This document shows, piece after piece, positions 39,895-47,701 of a stretch of 64,000 nucleotides of DNA; positions within the stretch are counted from its first letter, which is position 1, and every line of letters begins with the position of its first letter. The notes under the pieces are model-generated. The model had not been told where the DNA came from, did no database searches, and saw nothing but the letters and a program-made list of their open reading frames with translations. Origin of the DNA: Palsa-504 sp963753225 (GTDB lineage: Bacteria; Actinomycetota; Actinomycetes; Streptosporangiales; Streptosporangiaceae); the NCBI GenBank assembly GCA_963753225.1, contig CAVWBQ010000013.1, positions 124,001 to 188,000 on the forward strand, in the 5' to 3' direction. Position numbers and translations under genes: made by a program.

Positions 39895-40743
39895 ATCACC
39901 CGGAGAATCCTCTACCACCGCTCGCTTCACCTGCCCGCGAGCAGGGGGCCGGCGCCCGGGTCTGGTCAGGTACATGCCCAGGACGGCGAGGATGAAAACG
40001 GCGACGTCGCCGAGCGCGCCGTAGCGGATGCCGAGGGCGTGCGGCAACGGCCCGACGCGCATCGAATCCACCCAGAAGCCGCCGACCGCGTACCCGGCGG
40101 CGCACAGCATGAACGTCCGCTCGCCGCTGAGCGCGAACCTCCTGGCCGCCCAGATCACCGCGAAGCCCAGGGCGACCTCCCACAGCGACTGGTACAGGAA
40201 GGCTGGCTGGAAGGTGGCGTAATTCTCGTAACCGGGCACCCGGTGCTCGGGCGAGATCCGCACCGCCCACCACCACGTCGACGGCGGGCCGTAGAACTGC
40301 TGTGCCCACCAGCTGCCCAGGCCCGCCACGGCCAGGCCGAACGCCAGCGCGGGCGCGATCGCGCCCGCGACCGGCCCGAACGTTATGCCGGACCGCCGGC
40401 AGGCGATCCACGCGCCGGCCGCGCCGAGCGCCACCGCACCCGGCACGCCGATCGCGGCGACGCTGACCGTGGCGGCATGCCAGAGCCGGTATTCGTCGCC
40501 GAAGGCGTGCCTAAGGTCCAGCAGGATCGTGTGCACCAGCGCCCCGGCCAGGCCGAACGGGATCGCCCAGGCGGCCACGTCGAGGATGACCCCTGGGCGC
40601 CCGCCAGCGCGCGTGTACCCTCGGCTGGCCACCGCTACCGCGACGACGATCCCGGCGATCACGCACAGCGCGTAGGCGCGGACCGACAGTGGTCCGAGAT
40701 GCCAGACGGCGTGGCCGGGGCTCGGAATCGACGCGAGCGGCAT
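39880..40743 (-). CDS. Lgt-like protein lacking the Lgt signature residues
   Basis: A 287-residue, seven-helix protein in the usual lgt place between trpA and gltB. The N-terminus (IPSPGHAVWHLGPLSVRAYALCVIAG), the ALGAAGAWIACRR region and the late GFWVDSMRVGPLPHALGIRYG are clearly Lgt-like. However, the signature GRWGNWFNQELYG of active enzymes reads AGLGSWWAQQFYG here (about residues 140-152), with Arg to Gly, Asn to Ser, Asn to Ala and Glu to Gln, and the EGGLGIWGA loop reads VAAIGVPGA. The frame is intact with no stop or frameshift. It is either inactive as a prolipoprotein diacylglyceryl transferase or has a changed role; many actinomycetes have a second lgt. Confidence 0.8.
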   Translation of the reverse strand: MPLASIPSPGHAVWHLGPLSVRAYALCVIAGIVVAVAVASRGYTRAGGRPGVILDVAAWAIPFGLAGALVHTILLDLRHAFGDEYRLWHAATVSVAAIGVPGAVALGAAGAWIACRRSGITFGPVAGAIAPALAFGLAVAGLGSWWAQQFYGPPSTWWWAVRISPEHRVPGYENYATFQPAFLYQSLWEVALGFAVIWAARRFALSGERTFMLCAAGYAVGGFWVDSMRVGPLPHALGIRYGALGDVAVFILAVLGMYLTRPGRRPPARGQVKRAVVEDSPGDVMSV

Positions 40744-41052
40744 CTTCCGGACACTACCGCCTCCGTAGTAAAGGCAGCTATCCGCTTCGCGAGGCGATGC
40801 TCGTGCGCCCGGTGTTATCCGAGCGTGCCGTGGGGCGGTAGCCAGGCCAAGGATCGGGGTTGTTTTGGGCTTCCGGGTGACTTTGGTGCACCATAGTGCC
40901 CCCGGTCAACCCACAAGCCCTAATCCACTCCGGCGAGCGAACGATGGCGCGGATGAGGTAAATGTTCCTGGTGTGGCGTCGGGAATGTTGAACTGAGCGG
41001 CGGCGGGCGGGTGTGGCGGCCGACGGGCGTAAAGGCGCCCAGCCGAGGGCCG
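40744..41052. other. 309-base gap between trpA and the Lgt-like gene
   Basis: Non-coding. It contains copy 2 of the palindromic repeat (40867-40920) about 130 bases after the trpA stop. The rest probably holds the promoter of the Lgt-like gene; I see no clear -35/-10 pair. Confidence 0.7.
40867..40920. repeat. Intergenic palindromic repeat, copy 2
   Basis: Reverse-complement relative of 8396-8449. It shares the exact 15-base core TTTGGTGCACCATAG and the outer GGGCTT and AAGCCC ends. The stem GGGTGAC/GTCAACCC is imperfect, unlike the perfect stem of copy 1. Confidence 0.7.
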
Positions 41053-41856
41053 TTACGGTGCGGGGCGGCGGACGCCTGCGGCGAGTTCGGCAGTCAGCTC
41101 GCGGATCGCGGGCACGCCCTGGTCATCGAGGAGGCGGCGGACGAAGGCGGAGCCGACGATCACGCCGTCCGCGAACGCGGCCACCTGGGCCGCCTGGACG
41201 CCGTTGCTGACGCCGAGGCCGACCGCCACGGGCAGGTCCGTGTGCTCACGGATCCGCTTGACCAGGCCGGAGGCATCAGTGCTGACCGCGTCCCTGGTGC
41301 CGGTGATGCCCATCAGGGAGGCGGCGTAGACGAAGCCGCGGCAGGCCCTGGCGATCTTGGCCACCCGCTCGTCGGTGGAACTCGGCGCGACCAGGAACAC
41401 CCGGTCCAGGTCGTACTCGGCGGAGGCGTCCAGCCAGGAACCCGCCTCTTCGAGGGTGAGATCCGGGGTGATCAGCCCGGAGCCGCCCGCCGCGGCCAGG
41501 TCCCTGGCGAAGGCGCGCACGCCGTACCGGTCGACCGGGTTCCAGTAGGTCATGACCAGCACCGGCACACCCGCCGCCGCGACCGCCTCGACGGTGCGCA
41601 GCACGTCCGCGACCCGCGACCCGGCGGCCAGCGCGCGGTGCACTGCCTCGGCGATCACCGGGCCGTCCATCAGCGGGTCGGAGTACGGCAGCCCCACCTC
41701 GATGACATCGGCTCCGGCCTGCGCCATGGCCAGGGCGGCCTCGATGGCGCCGGCCACGGAGGGGAACCCGGCGGGCAGGTAGCCGACCAGGGCCGCGCGG
41801 TTGTCCGCGCCGGCCTTGCCGAAGGCCTCGGTGACTGCGCTCGTCACGTGGGTCAC
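41053..41856 (-). CDS. trpA: Tryptophan synthase alpha subunit
   Basis: Cleaves indole-3-glycerol phosphate and passes indole to TrpB. The 267-residue TIM-barrel protein has the two catalytic acids in context: Glu in VIEVGLPYSDPLMDGP and Asp in LITPDLTLEEA. The phosphate-binding loops GLGVSNGVQ and VIVGSAFVR are present. I chose the GTG at 41856 because it forms a GTGA overlap with the trpB stop, the pattern seen throughout this operon; a further start lies at 41868 and another at 41847. Confidence 0.96.
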   Translation of the reverse strand: MTHVTSAVTEAFGKAGADNRAALVGYLPAGFPSVAGAIEAALAMAQAGADVIEVGLPYSDPLMDGPVIAEAVHRALAAGSRVADVLRTVEAVAAAGVPVLVMTYWNPVDRYGVRAFARDLAAAGGSGLITPDLTLEEAGSWLDASAEYDLDRVFLVAPSSTDERVAKIARACRGFVYAASLMGITGTRDAVSTDASGLVKRIREHTDLPVAVGLGVSNGVQAAQVAAFADGVIVGSAFVRRLLDDQGVPAIRELTAELAAGVRRPAP

Positions 41857-43142
41857 ACCCCGAACCACTTGGAGGCGGTGTCGACGTCCTTGTCACCGCG
41901 GCCGGACAGGTTGACCAGGATCAGCCCGTCGGGGCCGAGTTCGCGGCCGACGTCGAGCGCGCCGGCCAGCGCGTGCGCGGACTCGATGGCCGGGATGATG
42001 CCCTCGGCCCGGCAGAGCACGGAGAACGCGTTCATCGCCTCGGCGTCGGTCACCGCGCGGTACTCGGCCCGGCCCGTCTCCCTCAGCCAGACGTGCTCCG
42101 GGCCGACGCCCGGGTAGTCCAGCCCCGCCGAGATGGAGTGGGTGCCGAGGGTCTGGCCCTCGTCGTCCTGCAGCACGAACGTCCGCATGCCGTGCAGCAC
42201 CCCCTGCGACCCGCCGGTGAGGGTGGCCGCGTGCCGCCCGGTGTCCAGGCCGTCACCGCCCGCCTCGCAGCCGATCAGGCGCACCGGAGCGTCAGGGATG
42301 AAGGCGTGGAAGACACCTATGGCATTGGAGCCGCCGCCGACGCAGGCGATCACGGCGTCCGGCAGCCGCCCGGTGGCCTCGAGCACCTGCTCGCGAGCTT
42401 CCAGGCCGATGACCCGCTGGAAGTCCCTGACCATCATCGGGAACGGGTGCGGGCCGCCGGCCGAGCCGATGCAGTAGTGGGTATGCCCCACCGACGTGAC
42501 CCAGTCGCGGAAGGCCTCGTTCATGGCGTCCTTGAGCGTGCGGGTACCGGTGGCGACCGGGATGACCTCGGCGCCGAGCATCCGCATCCGGGACACGTTC
42601 AGCGCCTGCCTGCGGGTGTCCTCCTCGCCCATGTAAACGGCGCAGTCCAGGCCGAGCAGCGCGCAGGCGGTCGCGGTGGCCACGCCGTGCTGGCCGGCCC
42701 CGGTCTCCGCGATCACCCTGGTCTTGCCCATCCGCCGGGCCAGCAGCACCTGGCCGAGTACGTTGTTGATCTTGTGAGACCCGGTGTGAGCCAGATCCTC
42801 GCGCTTGAGCAGCACGGTGCAGCCGCCGGCCTGCTGGCCGAACCGGTCCGCGCGGTACAGCAGCGTCGGCCGGCCCGCGTAGTTGCGGAGCAGCCCGTCG
42901 AGCTCGGCCCGGTAGGCAGGGTCCTTGCGCGCCTGCTCGTAGGCGGCGGTCAGCTCGTCCAGCGCCGCCATCAGGGCCTCCGGCGCGAACCGGCCGCCGT
43001 AGGCGACACCGGGAGCCTCGCCGGCCCCGCCCTCCTCGGCGACCCCTACGGCGCCGACCACGAAGTGGCCCCAGACGTCGGGAACGGGCGAGATATCGGG
43101 CTCGGCGGGCGCGGGTGCCTGCGCCGCGGCCGTCTCGGTCAT
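41853..43142 (-). CDS. trpB: Tryptophan synthase beta subunit
   Basis: PLP enzyme joining indole and serine. The 429-residue protein has the PLP lysine in HTGSHKINNVLGQ, the conserved glutamate of the ETGAGQHGVATATACAL run, and the phosphate-binding GGGSNAIG. The last stretch (SGRGDKDV) is the usual C-terminus. The N-terminal 30 residues are a non-conserved Ala/Pro-rich extension. It overlaps trpC upstream by ATGA and trpA downstream by GTGA. Confidence 0.98.
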   Translation of the reverse strand: MTETAAAQAPAPAEPDISPVPDVWGHFVVGAVGVAEEGGAGEAPGVAYGGRFAPEALMAALDELTAAYEQARKDPAYRAELDGLLRNYAGRPTLLYRADRFGQQAGGCTVLLKREDLAHTGSHKINNVLGQVLLARRMGKTRVIAETGAGQHGVATATACALLGLDCAVYMGEEDTRRQALNVSRMRMLGAEVIPVATGTRTLKDAMNEAFRDWVTSVGHTHYCIGSAGGPHPFPMMVRDFQRVIGLEAREQVLEATGRLPDAVIACVGGGSNAIGVFHAFIPDAPVRLIGCEAGGDGLDTGRHAATLTGGSQGVLHGMRTFVLQDDEGQTLGTHSISAGLDYPGVGPEHVWLRETGRAEYRAVTDAEAMNAFSVLCRAEGIIPAIESAHALAGALDVGRELGPDGLILVNLSGRGDKDVDTASKWFGV

Positions 43143-43948
43143 CCGCGTTCTCCTCGCAGCGCGGGGTGCGACCCCGCGGTAACCAGGTCGGCGACGGCGC
43201 AGCGCGGGTCCTTCTCGGTGACCAGGCTCTCGCCGACCAGCACCGCGTCCGCGCCGGAGGCGGCGTAGGCGAGCAGGTCGCGCGGACCGCGGACGCCGGA
43301 CTCGGCGATCTTGACGATGCCGTCCGGGATCCGCACCGCTATCCGGCCGAAGATCCCGCGGTCCACCTTGAGCGTGGCCAGGTTGCGCGCGTTGACGCCG
43401 ACGACGGTGGCGCCCGCGTCGAGCGCCCGGTCGAGTTCGGGTTCAGTGTGCACTTCCACCAAGGGCAGCAGGCCGATCGAGGCGGCGCGCTCCACCAGCG
43501 AGACCAGCGCGCTCTGCTCGAGCGCGGCCACGATCAGCAGCACCACGTCCGCGCCGTGAGCACGGGCCTCCCACAGCTGATAGGAACTGACCACGAAGTC
43601 CTTGCGCAGCACCGGGACCTGCACCGCACGGCGCACCGCGTCCAGGTCGTCCAGGCTGCCGCCGAAACGCCGCGATTCGGTCAGCACGCTGATTATCTTG
43701 GCCCCGCCGGCCTCGTAGTCCGCGGCCAGCGCGGCCGGGTCGGCGATGGCCGCCATCTGGCCCCGGGACGGGCTGGCCCGCTTGACCTCGGCGATCACGC
43801 TGACGCCCTCGGCCCGCAGCGCGGCCATGGCGTCCAGTGGTGACGGCGCCTGCCGCGCCATCTCCTTCAGGTGGTCAAAAGAGACCCGCCGCTGCCGTTC
43901 GGCGAGATCGGCACGCACGCCGTCTAGGATCTCGTCGAGCACACTCAC
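43139..43948 (-). CDS. trpC: Indole-3-glycerol phosphate synthase
   Basis: Closes the indole ring from carboxyphenylamino-deoxyribulose phosphate. The 269-residue TIM barrel shows the catalytic lysines and glutamates in VIAEVKRASPSRG and VLRKDFVVSSYQLWEARAHGAD and the late IAESGVRGPRD and AVLVGESLV loops. The start is a GTG at 43948 (SVLDEILDGVRADL, the usual beginning); a much longer open frame upstream runs through the neighbouring regulator gene in the wrong phase. Phosphoribosylanthranilate isomerase (TrpF) is absent; the PriA protein at 49.2-50.0 kb should supply it. Confidence 0.97.
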   Translation of the reverse strand: MSVLDEILDGVRADLAERQRRVSFDHLKEMARQAPSPLDAMAALRAEGVSVIAEVKRASPSRGQMAAIADPAALAADYEAGGAKIISVLTESRRFGGSLDDLDAVRRAVQVPVLRKDFVVSSYQLWEARAHGADVVLLIVAALEQSALVSLVERAASIGLLPLVEVHTEPELDRALDAGATVVGVNARNLATLKVDRGIFGRIAVRIPDGIVKIAESGVRGPRDLLAYAASGADAVLVGESLVTEKDPRCAVADLVTAGSHPALRGERG

Positions 43949-43965
43949 GCGGTTCGCTCGTCCCC

Positions 43966-44742
43966 TCAAATCGGTACTGTTGCGCCACTGATGGTAGCCC
44001 GGCCACTCGGGCGCCCGGGCGACTGCCCCCCTGAAATCGCGCCGGTGTCCCGATTTGTCCCCGGATCGAAGGCATAGCCGGCGCCGCGCACCGTCCTGAT
44101 CGTGCCCACCCCCCCGATCTTGGCCCTGAGCTGGGCAATGACCACGTCGACCGCCCGGTCGCCGGCCGCCTGACTGCCCGCGGCGGCGAGCAGCTGGCGG
44201 CGGGACAGCACGCGCCCCTGCTGGCCGAGCAGGGCCGCCAGGATGGCGGTCTCGGTCGCCGTCAGCTTCACGGGCTGGCCATCCGCCCGGCCGCAGCGGC
44301 CCGCGAGATCGAGCCGGAGCTCCCCGTCGGCCCGTTCGGCCGGTTCTCCGGCGTCCCCGGCCGGCCGCGGCACCGGCCCGGCCAGCACGTCGCGGACCAT
44401 GGCCACCAGCTGACGCGGGCCGAAGGGCCGGCCCAGCCACCGCCGCGGGCCGGCCGCCCCGCCGCGGGCCAGGCCGCGCGGCCGGGGGCCCTGCGGGCCG
44501 GCCACCAGGAAGATGACCGGGGTCCGCAGCGCGCGGCGGATGCGCCGGGGGTCCAGGCCGGGCATGGTCAGGTCGAGCACGGCCACGGCGTCCGGGCCCG
44601 CGGTCAGCTCGGCCAGCGCCCGCTCAGGCGTGGTCACCAGCCGCACCGGCAGCCCGTCCCGGCGCAGGTAGCGGGCTGACATCTCGGCGACCTCGGGCTC
44701 GTGCTCGGCCAGCAGGACCGAGTTAGGTCCGGGTACCGTCAT
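43966..44742 (-). CDS. OmpR-type response regulator inside the trp operon
   Basis: A 258-residue regulator with a receiver-like domain (1-120) and a winged-helix DNA-binding domain (about 140-230: LRLDLAGRCGRADGQPVKLTATETAILAALL, then DRAVDVVIAQLRAKIG and VRGAGYAF). The phospho-acceptor Asp is kept (VAVLDLTMPG), but the N-terminal acidic pair is only Glu-His-Glu and the conserved Lys of the KPF motif is Arg (GRPFGPRQL), so phosphorylation may not work normally. No histidine kinase is nearby. It overlaps the end of trpM by 20 bases and precedes trpC by 17, so it is co-transcribed with tryptophan genes. Target unknown. Confidence 0.8.
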   Translation of the reverse strand: MTVPGPNSVLLAEHEPEVAEMSARYLRRDGLPVRLVTTPERALAELTAGPDAVAVLDLTMPGLDPRRIRRALRTPVIFLVAGPQGPRPRGLARGGAAGPRRWLGRPFGPRQLVAMVRDVLAGPVPRPAGDAGEPAERADGELRLDLAGRCGRADGQPVKLTATETAILAALLGQQGRVLSRRQLLAAAGSQAAGDRAVDVVIAQLRAKIGGVGTIRTVRGAGYAFDPGTNRDTGAISGGQSPGRPSGRATISGATVPI

Positions 44743-45385
44743 CGGCCGTCGGGTCGACGTCGCGGCTCAGCGACTCCCACATGCTGGCTGAGTCGGCGCC
44801 GCGCGGCCGGGCCGGGGCTGGCCGCTCGAAGCGCGCGGACATGACGGGCCAGCGCGGGCCACGCACGGCGGTGGCCACGCCGGCCAGCACGATCGCGACC
44901 GCGCCGGCGACGGCCGCCGCGCGCCAGGACACTCCGGCCATGATCACCCGGCCGGGCCCGGCCACCACGATCTCGTGCACGGCGCCGCCGGAGGGCGCGC
45001 CGCTCGTCGTCGAGCCGCCCAGCGGGCCCGACAGCGCGCTGGCCCGCGCCGCGGCGAGGACGGCCGAGGTCCGCAGGCTAGCCAGGACGGCCACCGCGGC
45101 GGCCGCGCCGAGAACGGCCAGCAGGGCGCCGACGGCCCGCCTGATCACCGACCTGGTGGCGATCACCGCCGCCAGGCAGGCAAGCGCGGCTAGCCCGAGC
45201 GCGCTGGCCAGCGGGACGAGCTGCTGCCCGGTCACCGCGATGTCCTGGGCGGGCAACGGCCGGGGCGGGGTGAAGACGGCGTGCGCCCAGGCCTGGCGGA
45301 CGGCGAGCACGACCAGGACTGCGCCGGCCGCGCCGGCCAGCAGCGCCAGCATGAATTCCCTGCGTGTCGCCGGCATCGGGGTCAC
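44723..45385 (-). CDS. Trp-operon-associated membrane protein
   Basis: A 220-residue protein of the actinobacterial family found only between trpE/hisI and trpC. It has four predicted membrane helices (about 12-32, 52-72, 78-98 and 150-170) and a polar C-terminal tail ending in ADDGTRT. The start MPATRREF or the GTG three codons earlier (45385) both fit; I chose the GTG because it overlaps the hisI stop by GTGA. Its role is unknown; association with tryptophan biosynthesis genes is the only evidence. Confidence 0.75.
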   Translation of the reverse strand: MTPMPATRREFMLALLAGAAGAVLVVLAVRQAWAHAVFTPPRPLPAQDIAVTGQQLVPLASALGLAALACLAAVIATRSVIRRAVGALLAVLGAAAAVAVLASLRTSAVLAAARASALSGPLGGSTTSGAPSGGAVHEIVVAGPGRVIMAGVSWRAAAVAGAVAIVLAGVATAVRGPRWPVMSARFERPAPARPRGADSASMWESLSRDVDPTADDGTRT

Positions 45386-45723
45386 TGCTCCTTCAGCAGC
45401 ACATCCGCGTCGAAGCAGGTCCGGTCGCCGGTGTGGCAGGCCGCGCCGACCTGGTCGACCTTGACCACCAGGGCGTCGCCGTCGCAGTCCAGCGCCACCG
45501 ACTTGACCCACTGGTAGTGCCCGGACGTGTCGCCCTTGACCCAGTACTCCTGGCGGCTGCGCGACCAGTAGGTGCACCGGCCGGTGATCAGGGTGCGATG
45601 CAGCGCCTCGTCGTCCATCCAGCCGAGCATCAGCACCTCACCGGTGTTGTGCTGCTGCGCGATGGCCGCGACCAGGCCGGATGCGTCCCGCTTCAGCCGC
45701 GCCGCGATGGCAGGGTCAAGCAT
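45382..45723 (-). CDS. hisI: Phosphoribosyl-AMP cyclohydrolase
   Basis: Third step of histidine synthesis, ring opening of PR-AMP. The 113-residue monofunctional form has the family core VLMLGWMDDEALHRTLITGRCTYWSRSRQEYWVKGDTSGHYQWV, the metal-binding Asp residues in DCDGDALVVKV and the Cys pair in ACHTGDRTCF. I chose the ATG at 45723 (LDPAIAARL); a longer open frame continues upstream without homology. It is separated from hisF by three plus-strand genes and one minus-strand gene, and its own promoter must lie in the 60 bases shared with the divergent gene. Confidence 0.95.
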   Translation of the reverse strand: MLDPAIAARLKRDASGLVAAIAQQHNTGEVLMLGWMDDEALHRTLITGRCTYWSRSRQEYWVKGDTSGHYQWVKSVALDCDGDALVVKVDQVGAACHTGDRTCFDADVLLKEQ

Positions 45724-45783
45724 CGGTTCCCCTCGTTTCCTCGAGACTTCAGCCAGGGTAGCAATGACGCCTAGGATCGGCGG

Positions 45784-46443
45784 GTGAGCTACTCCCGGGA
45801 AGAGCGCGGCGCGCTGTGCGCGCTGCTCGAAAAGACCGGCCCGGACGCGCCGACGCTGTGCGAAGGCTGGACCACCGGCGACCTCGCCGCGCACCTGGTA
45901 CTGCGGGAGCGTCGCCTGGACGCCGCGGCCGGCGTGGCCGGCGGCCCGCTGGCCGGGTACACGGCCCGCGTACAGCAGCGGCTCAGGAGCCGGATCCCGT
46001 TCCCGGACCTGGTGCGGATCATCAGGTCGGGTCCGCCCGCGCTGTCGGTGATGGCGCTGCCCGGCATGGACGAGCGGGTGAACGCGGTGGAGTTCTTCGT
46101 GCACCACGAGGACGTCCGGCGCGCCGCGCCCGGCTGGGAGCCCCGCGAGCTCGGCAGCGGCGAATCGGACATGCTCTGGCACCGGCTGCGGATGGCGCGG
46201 TTCATGCTCCGCAAGGCGCCGGTCGGCGTGGAACTGGCCCGGGACGACATTGACGCTGGCATTGACACGGGCGCGGACGGCGCGTCCTACCGGATCACGG
46301 CGCGGAACGCTACGCCGGCGGTGACCGTGGTCGGCAGCCCGGCCGAGCTCACCATGTGGGTGATGGGCCGCCGGACCGCGGCGCGGGTGCGCATGGACGG
46401 CATCCAGGCCGCGGTGACCAAGCTCGCCGAGGCGAACTGGTAA
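45784..46443 (+). CDS. TIGR03085-like metal-binding protein
   Basis: A 219-residue protein of the DinB/maleylpyruvate-isomerase fold. The N-terminal helix pair and first metal ligand appear in APTLCEGWTTGDLAAHLVLRERR and the second ligand pair in EFFVHHEDVRRA, as in mycothiol-dependent enzymes. This family is known to be of unknown function in actinomycetes. It is divergent from hisI and has its own start (a GTG at 45784, 60 bases from hisI). Confidence 0.75.
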   Translation: MSYSREERGALCALLEKTGPDAPTLCEGWTTGDLAAHLVLRERRLDAAAGVAGGPLAGYTARVQQRLRSRIPFPDLVRIIRSGPPALSVMALPGMDERVNAVEFFVHHEDVRRAAPGWEPRELGSGESDMLWHRLRMARFMLRKAPVGVELARDDIDAGIDTGADGASYRITARNATPAVTVVGSPAELTMWVMGRRTAARVRMDGIQAAVTKLAEANW

Positions 46444-46446
46444 ACG

Positions 46447-46800
46447 CTAGCTGCCCATCTCCCGCTTGAGCCGCGCCAGTTCGTCGTCTACGTCGTGGGT
46501 GGCGGGCCGGACCGGGGACGGCGGCGGCGGCGCGGCGGGCTCGACGTCAGCCCGCGGCAGCGGCCTGCTGTACTCCTCGTGGTCGCGGTCGCGAACCTCG
46601 CGCTCGGCCTTGGAACCCGAGACCTGCCGCCGGGAACGGGCCACCTTGATCGCCACCGCGATCGCGCCGACCACGAGCGCGGCGATCACTAGCTTGGTCA
46701 CCGCGCCGATTATGAAGCCGATCACCGATCCGGCGATCAGGAACGCGATCAGTATGCCGGCCCCGATGGCGGCGATCTTGAACCAGCGCATCCGCCGCAT
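46447..46800 (-). CDS. Small membrane protein with charged tail
   Basis: A 117-residue protein. The N-terminal half is a long hydrophobic stretch with two predicted helices (about 7-30 and 34-55, Ile/Val/Ala-rich), followed by RSRRQ and a charged, Pro-rich cytoplasmic tail ending LARLKREMGS. It points at the preceding gene across three bases. No family function is recognised. Confidence 0.6.
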   Translation of the reverse strand: MRRMRWFKIAAIGAGILIAFLIAGSVIGFIIGAVTKLVIAALVVGAIAVAIKVARSRRQVSGSKAEREVRDRDHEEYSRPLPRADVEPAAPPPPSPVRPATHDVDDELARLKREMGS

Positions 46801-46905
46801 CCTCTCTCGACAAGGGAACTTCCCTCTCTCGCGATATTACCCGACCTGGCTCGCTCCGGCAGAGCGCCAGGCGCGCCGCGCGGGGCAGACCGTTACGCTG
46901 TGGCC

Positions 46906-47682
46906 ATGCACGCACTCGGGATTGACATCGGCGGTTCCGGCATCAAGGCAGCGCCGGTGGACGTGAGCACGGGCAAGCTCCTGGCCGACCGGCAGAAGCT
47001 CGCCACGCCGCGCCCGGCGCTGCCGGACGCCGTCGCCGACGTGGTGAAGCAGCTCACCACCTCATTCAGCTGGTCCGGGCCCATCGGCATCACCTTCCCC
47101 GGGGTAGTTACCGACGGTGTGACCAGGACCGCAGCGAACCTGGACCCGGCGTGGATCGGGGCGGACGCGGGCGCGCTGTTCCGCAAGGCGGCCGGCAACC
47201 CGGTCCGGGTGCTGAACGACGCCGACGCGGCCGGCGTGGCCGAGATGACGTTCGGCGCGGGAATGGGTCAGAAGGGCACCGTGCTGATGCTGACGTTCGG
47301 CACCGGGATCGGCAGCGCGCTTTTCACCGGCGGCCTGCTGGTGCCGAACACCGAGTTCGGGCACATCGAGATCCGCGGGCACGACGCGGAGACGCGCGCA
47401 TCCGAGCGCGCCAAGGAACTGCACGACCTGAGCTGGGGCAAGTGGGCGGGCCGGGTCGACGAATACCTCCAGCACATCGAGGCGCTGCTGTCGCCGCACC
47501 TGATCATCGTGGGCGGCGGGATCAGCAAGCAGTCGGAAAAGTGGGTGCCGCGGCTGACCGGGATCAGGGCCAGGGTCGTGCCGGCGGCGCTGCTCAACGA
47601 CGCCGGCATCGTCGGCGCCGCGATGGCCACCTCCGCCGGTATCGCGCCGGATACCTCAGGCGCGACCGGAACCGGCAGTTAG
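46906..47682 (+). CDS. ppgK: Polyphosphate glucokinase
   Basis: Phosphorylates glucose with polyphosphate (and usually ATP). The 258-residue ROK protein has the phosphate loop GIDIGGSGIKAA, the sugar-binding Asn/Asp in VLNDADAAGVAEM, the second phosphate loop LTFGTGIGSALF, the conserved E-F-G-H-I-E region and the late segment SPHLIIVGGGISKQSEKWVPRL typical of PPGK. Start: ATG at 46906; a GTG two codons earlier is possible. Characteristic of actinomycetes. It is followed by an uncharacterised exported protein on the same strand after 19 bases. Confidence 0.92.
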   Translation: MHALGIDIGGSGIKAAPVDVSTGKLLADRQKLATPRPALPDAVADVVKQLTTSFSWSGPIGITFPGVVTDGVTRTAANLDPAWIGADAGALFRKAAGNPVRVLNDADAAGVAEMTFGAGMGQKGTVLMLTFGTGIGSALFTGGLLVPNTEFGHIEIRGHDAETRASERAKELHDLSWGKWAGRVDEYLQHIEALLSPHLIIVGGGISKQSEKWVPRLTGIRARVVPAALLNDAGIVGAAMATSAGIAPDTSGATGTGS

Positions 47683-47701
47683 CCTGGTACGTTCCACCAT
47701 C

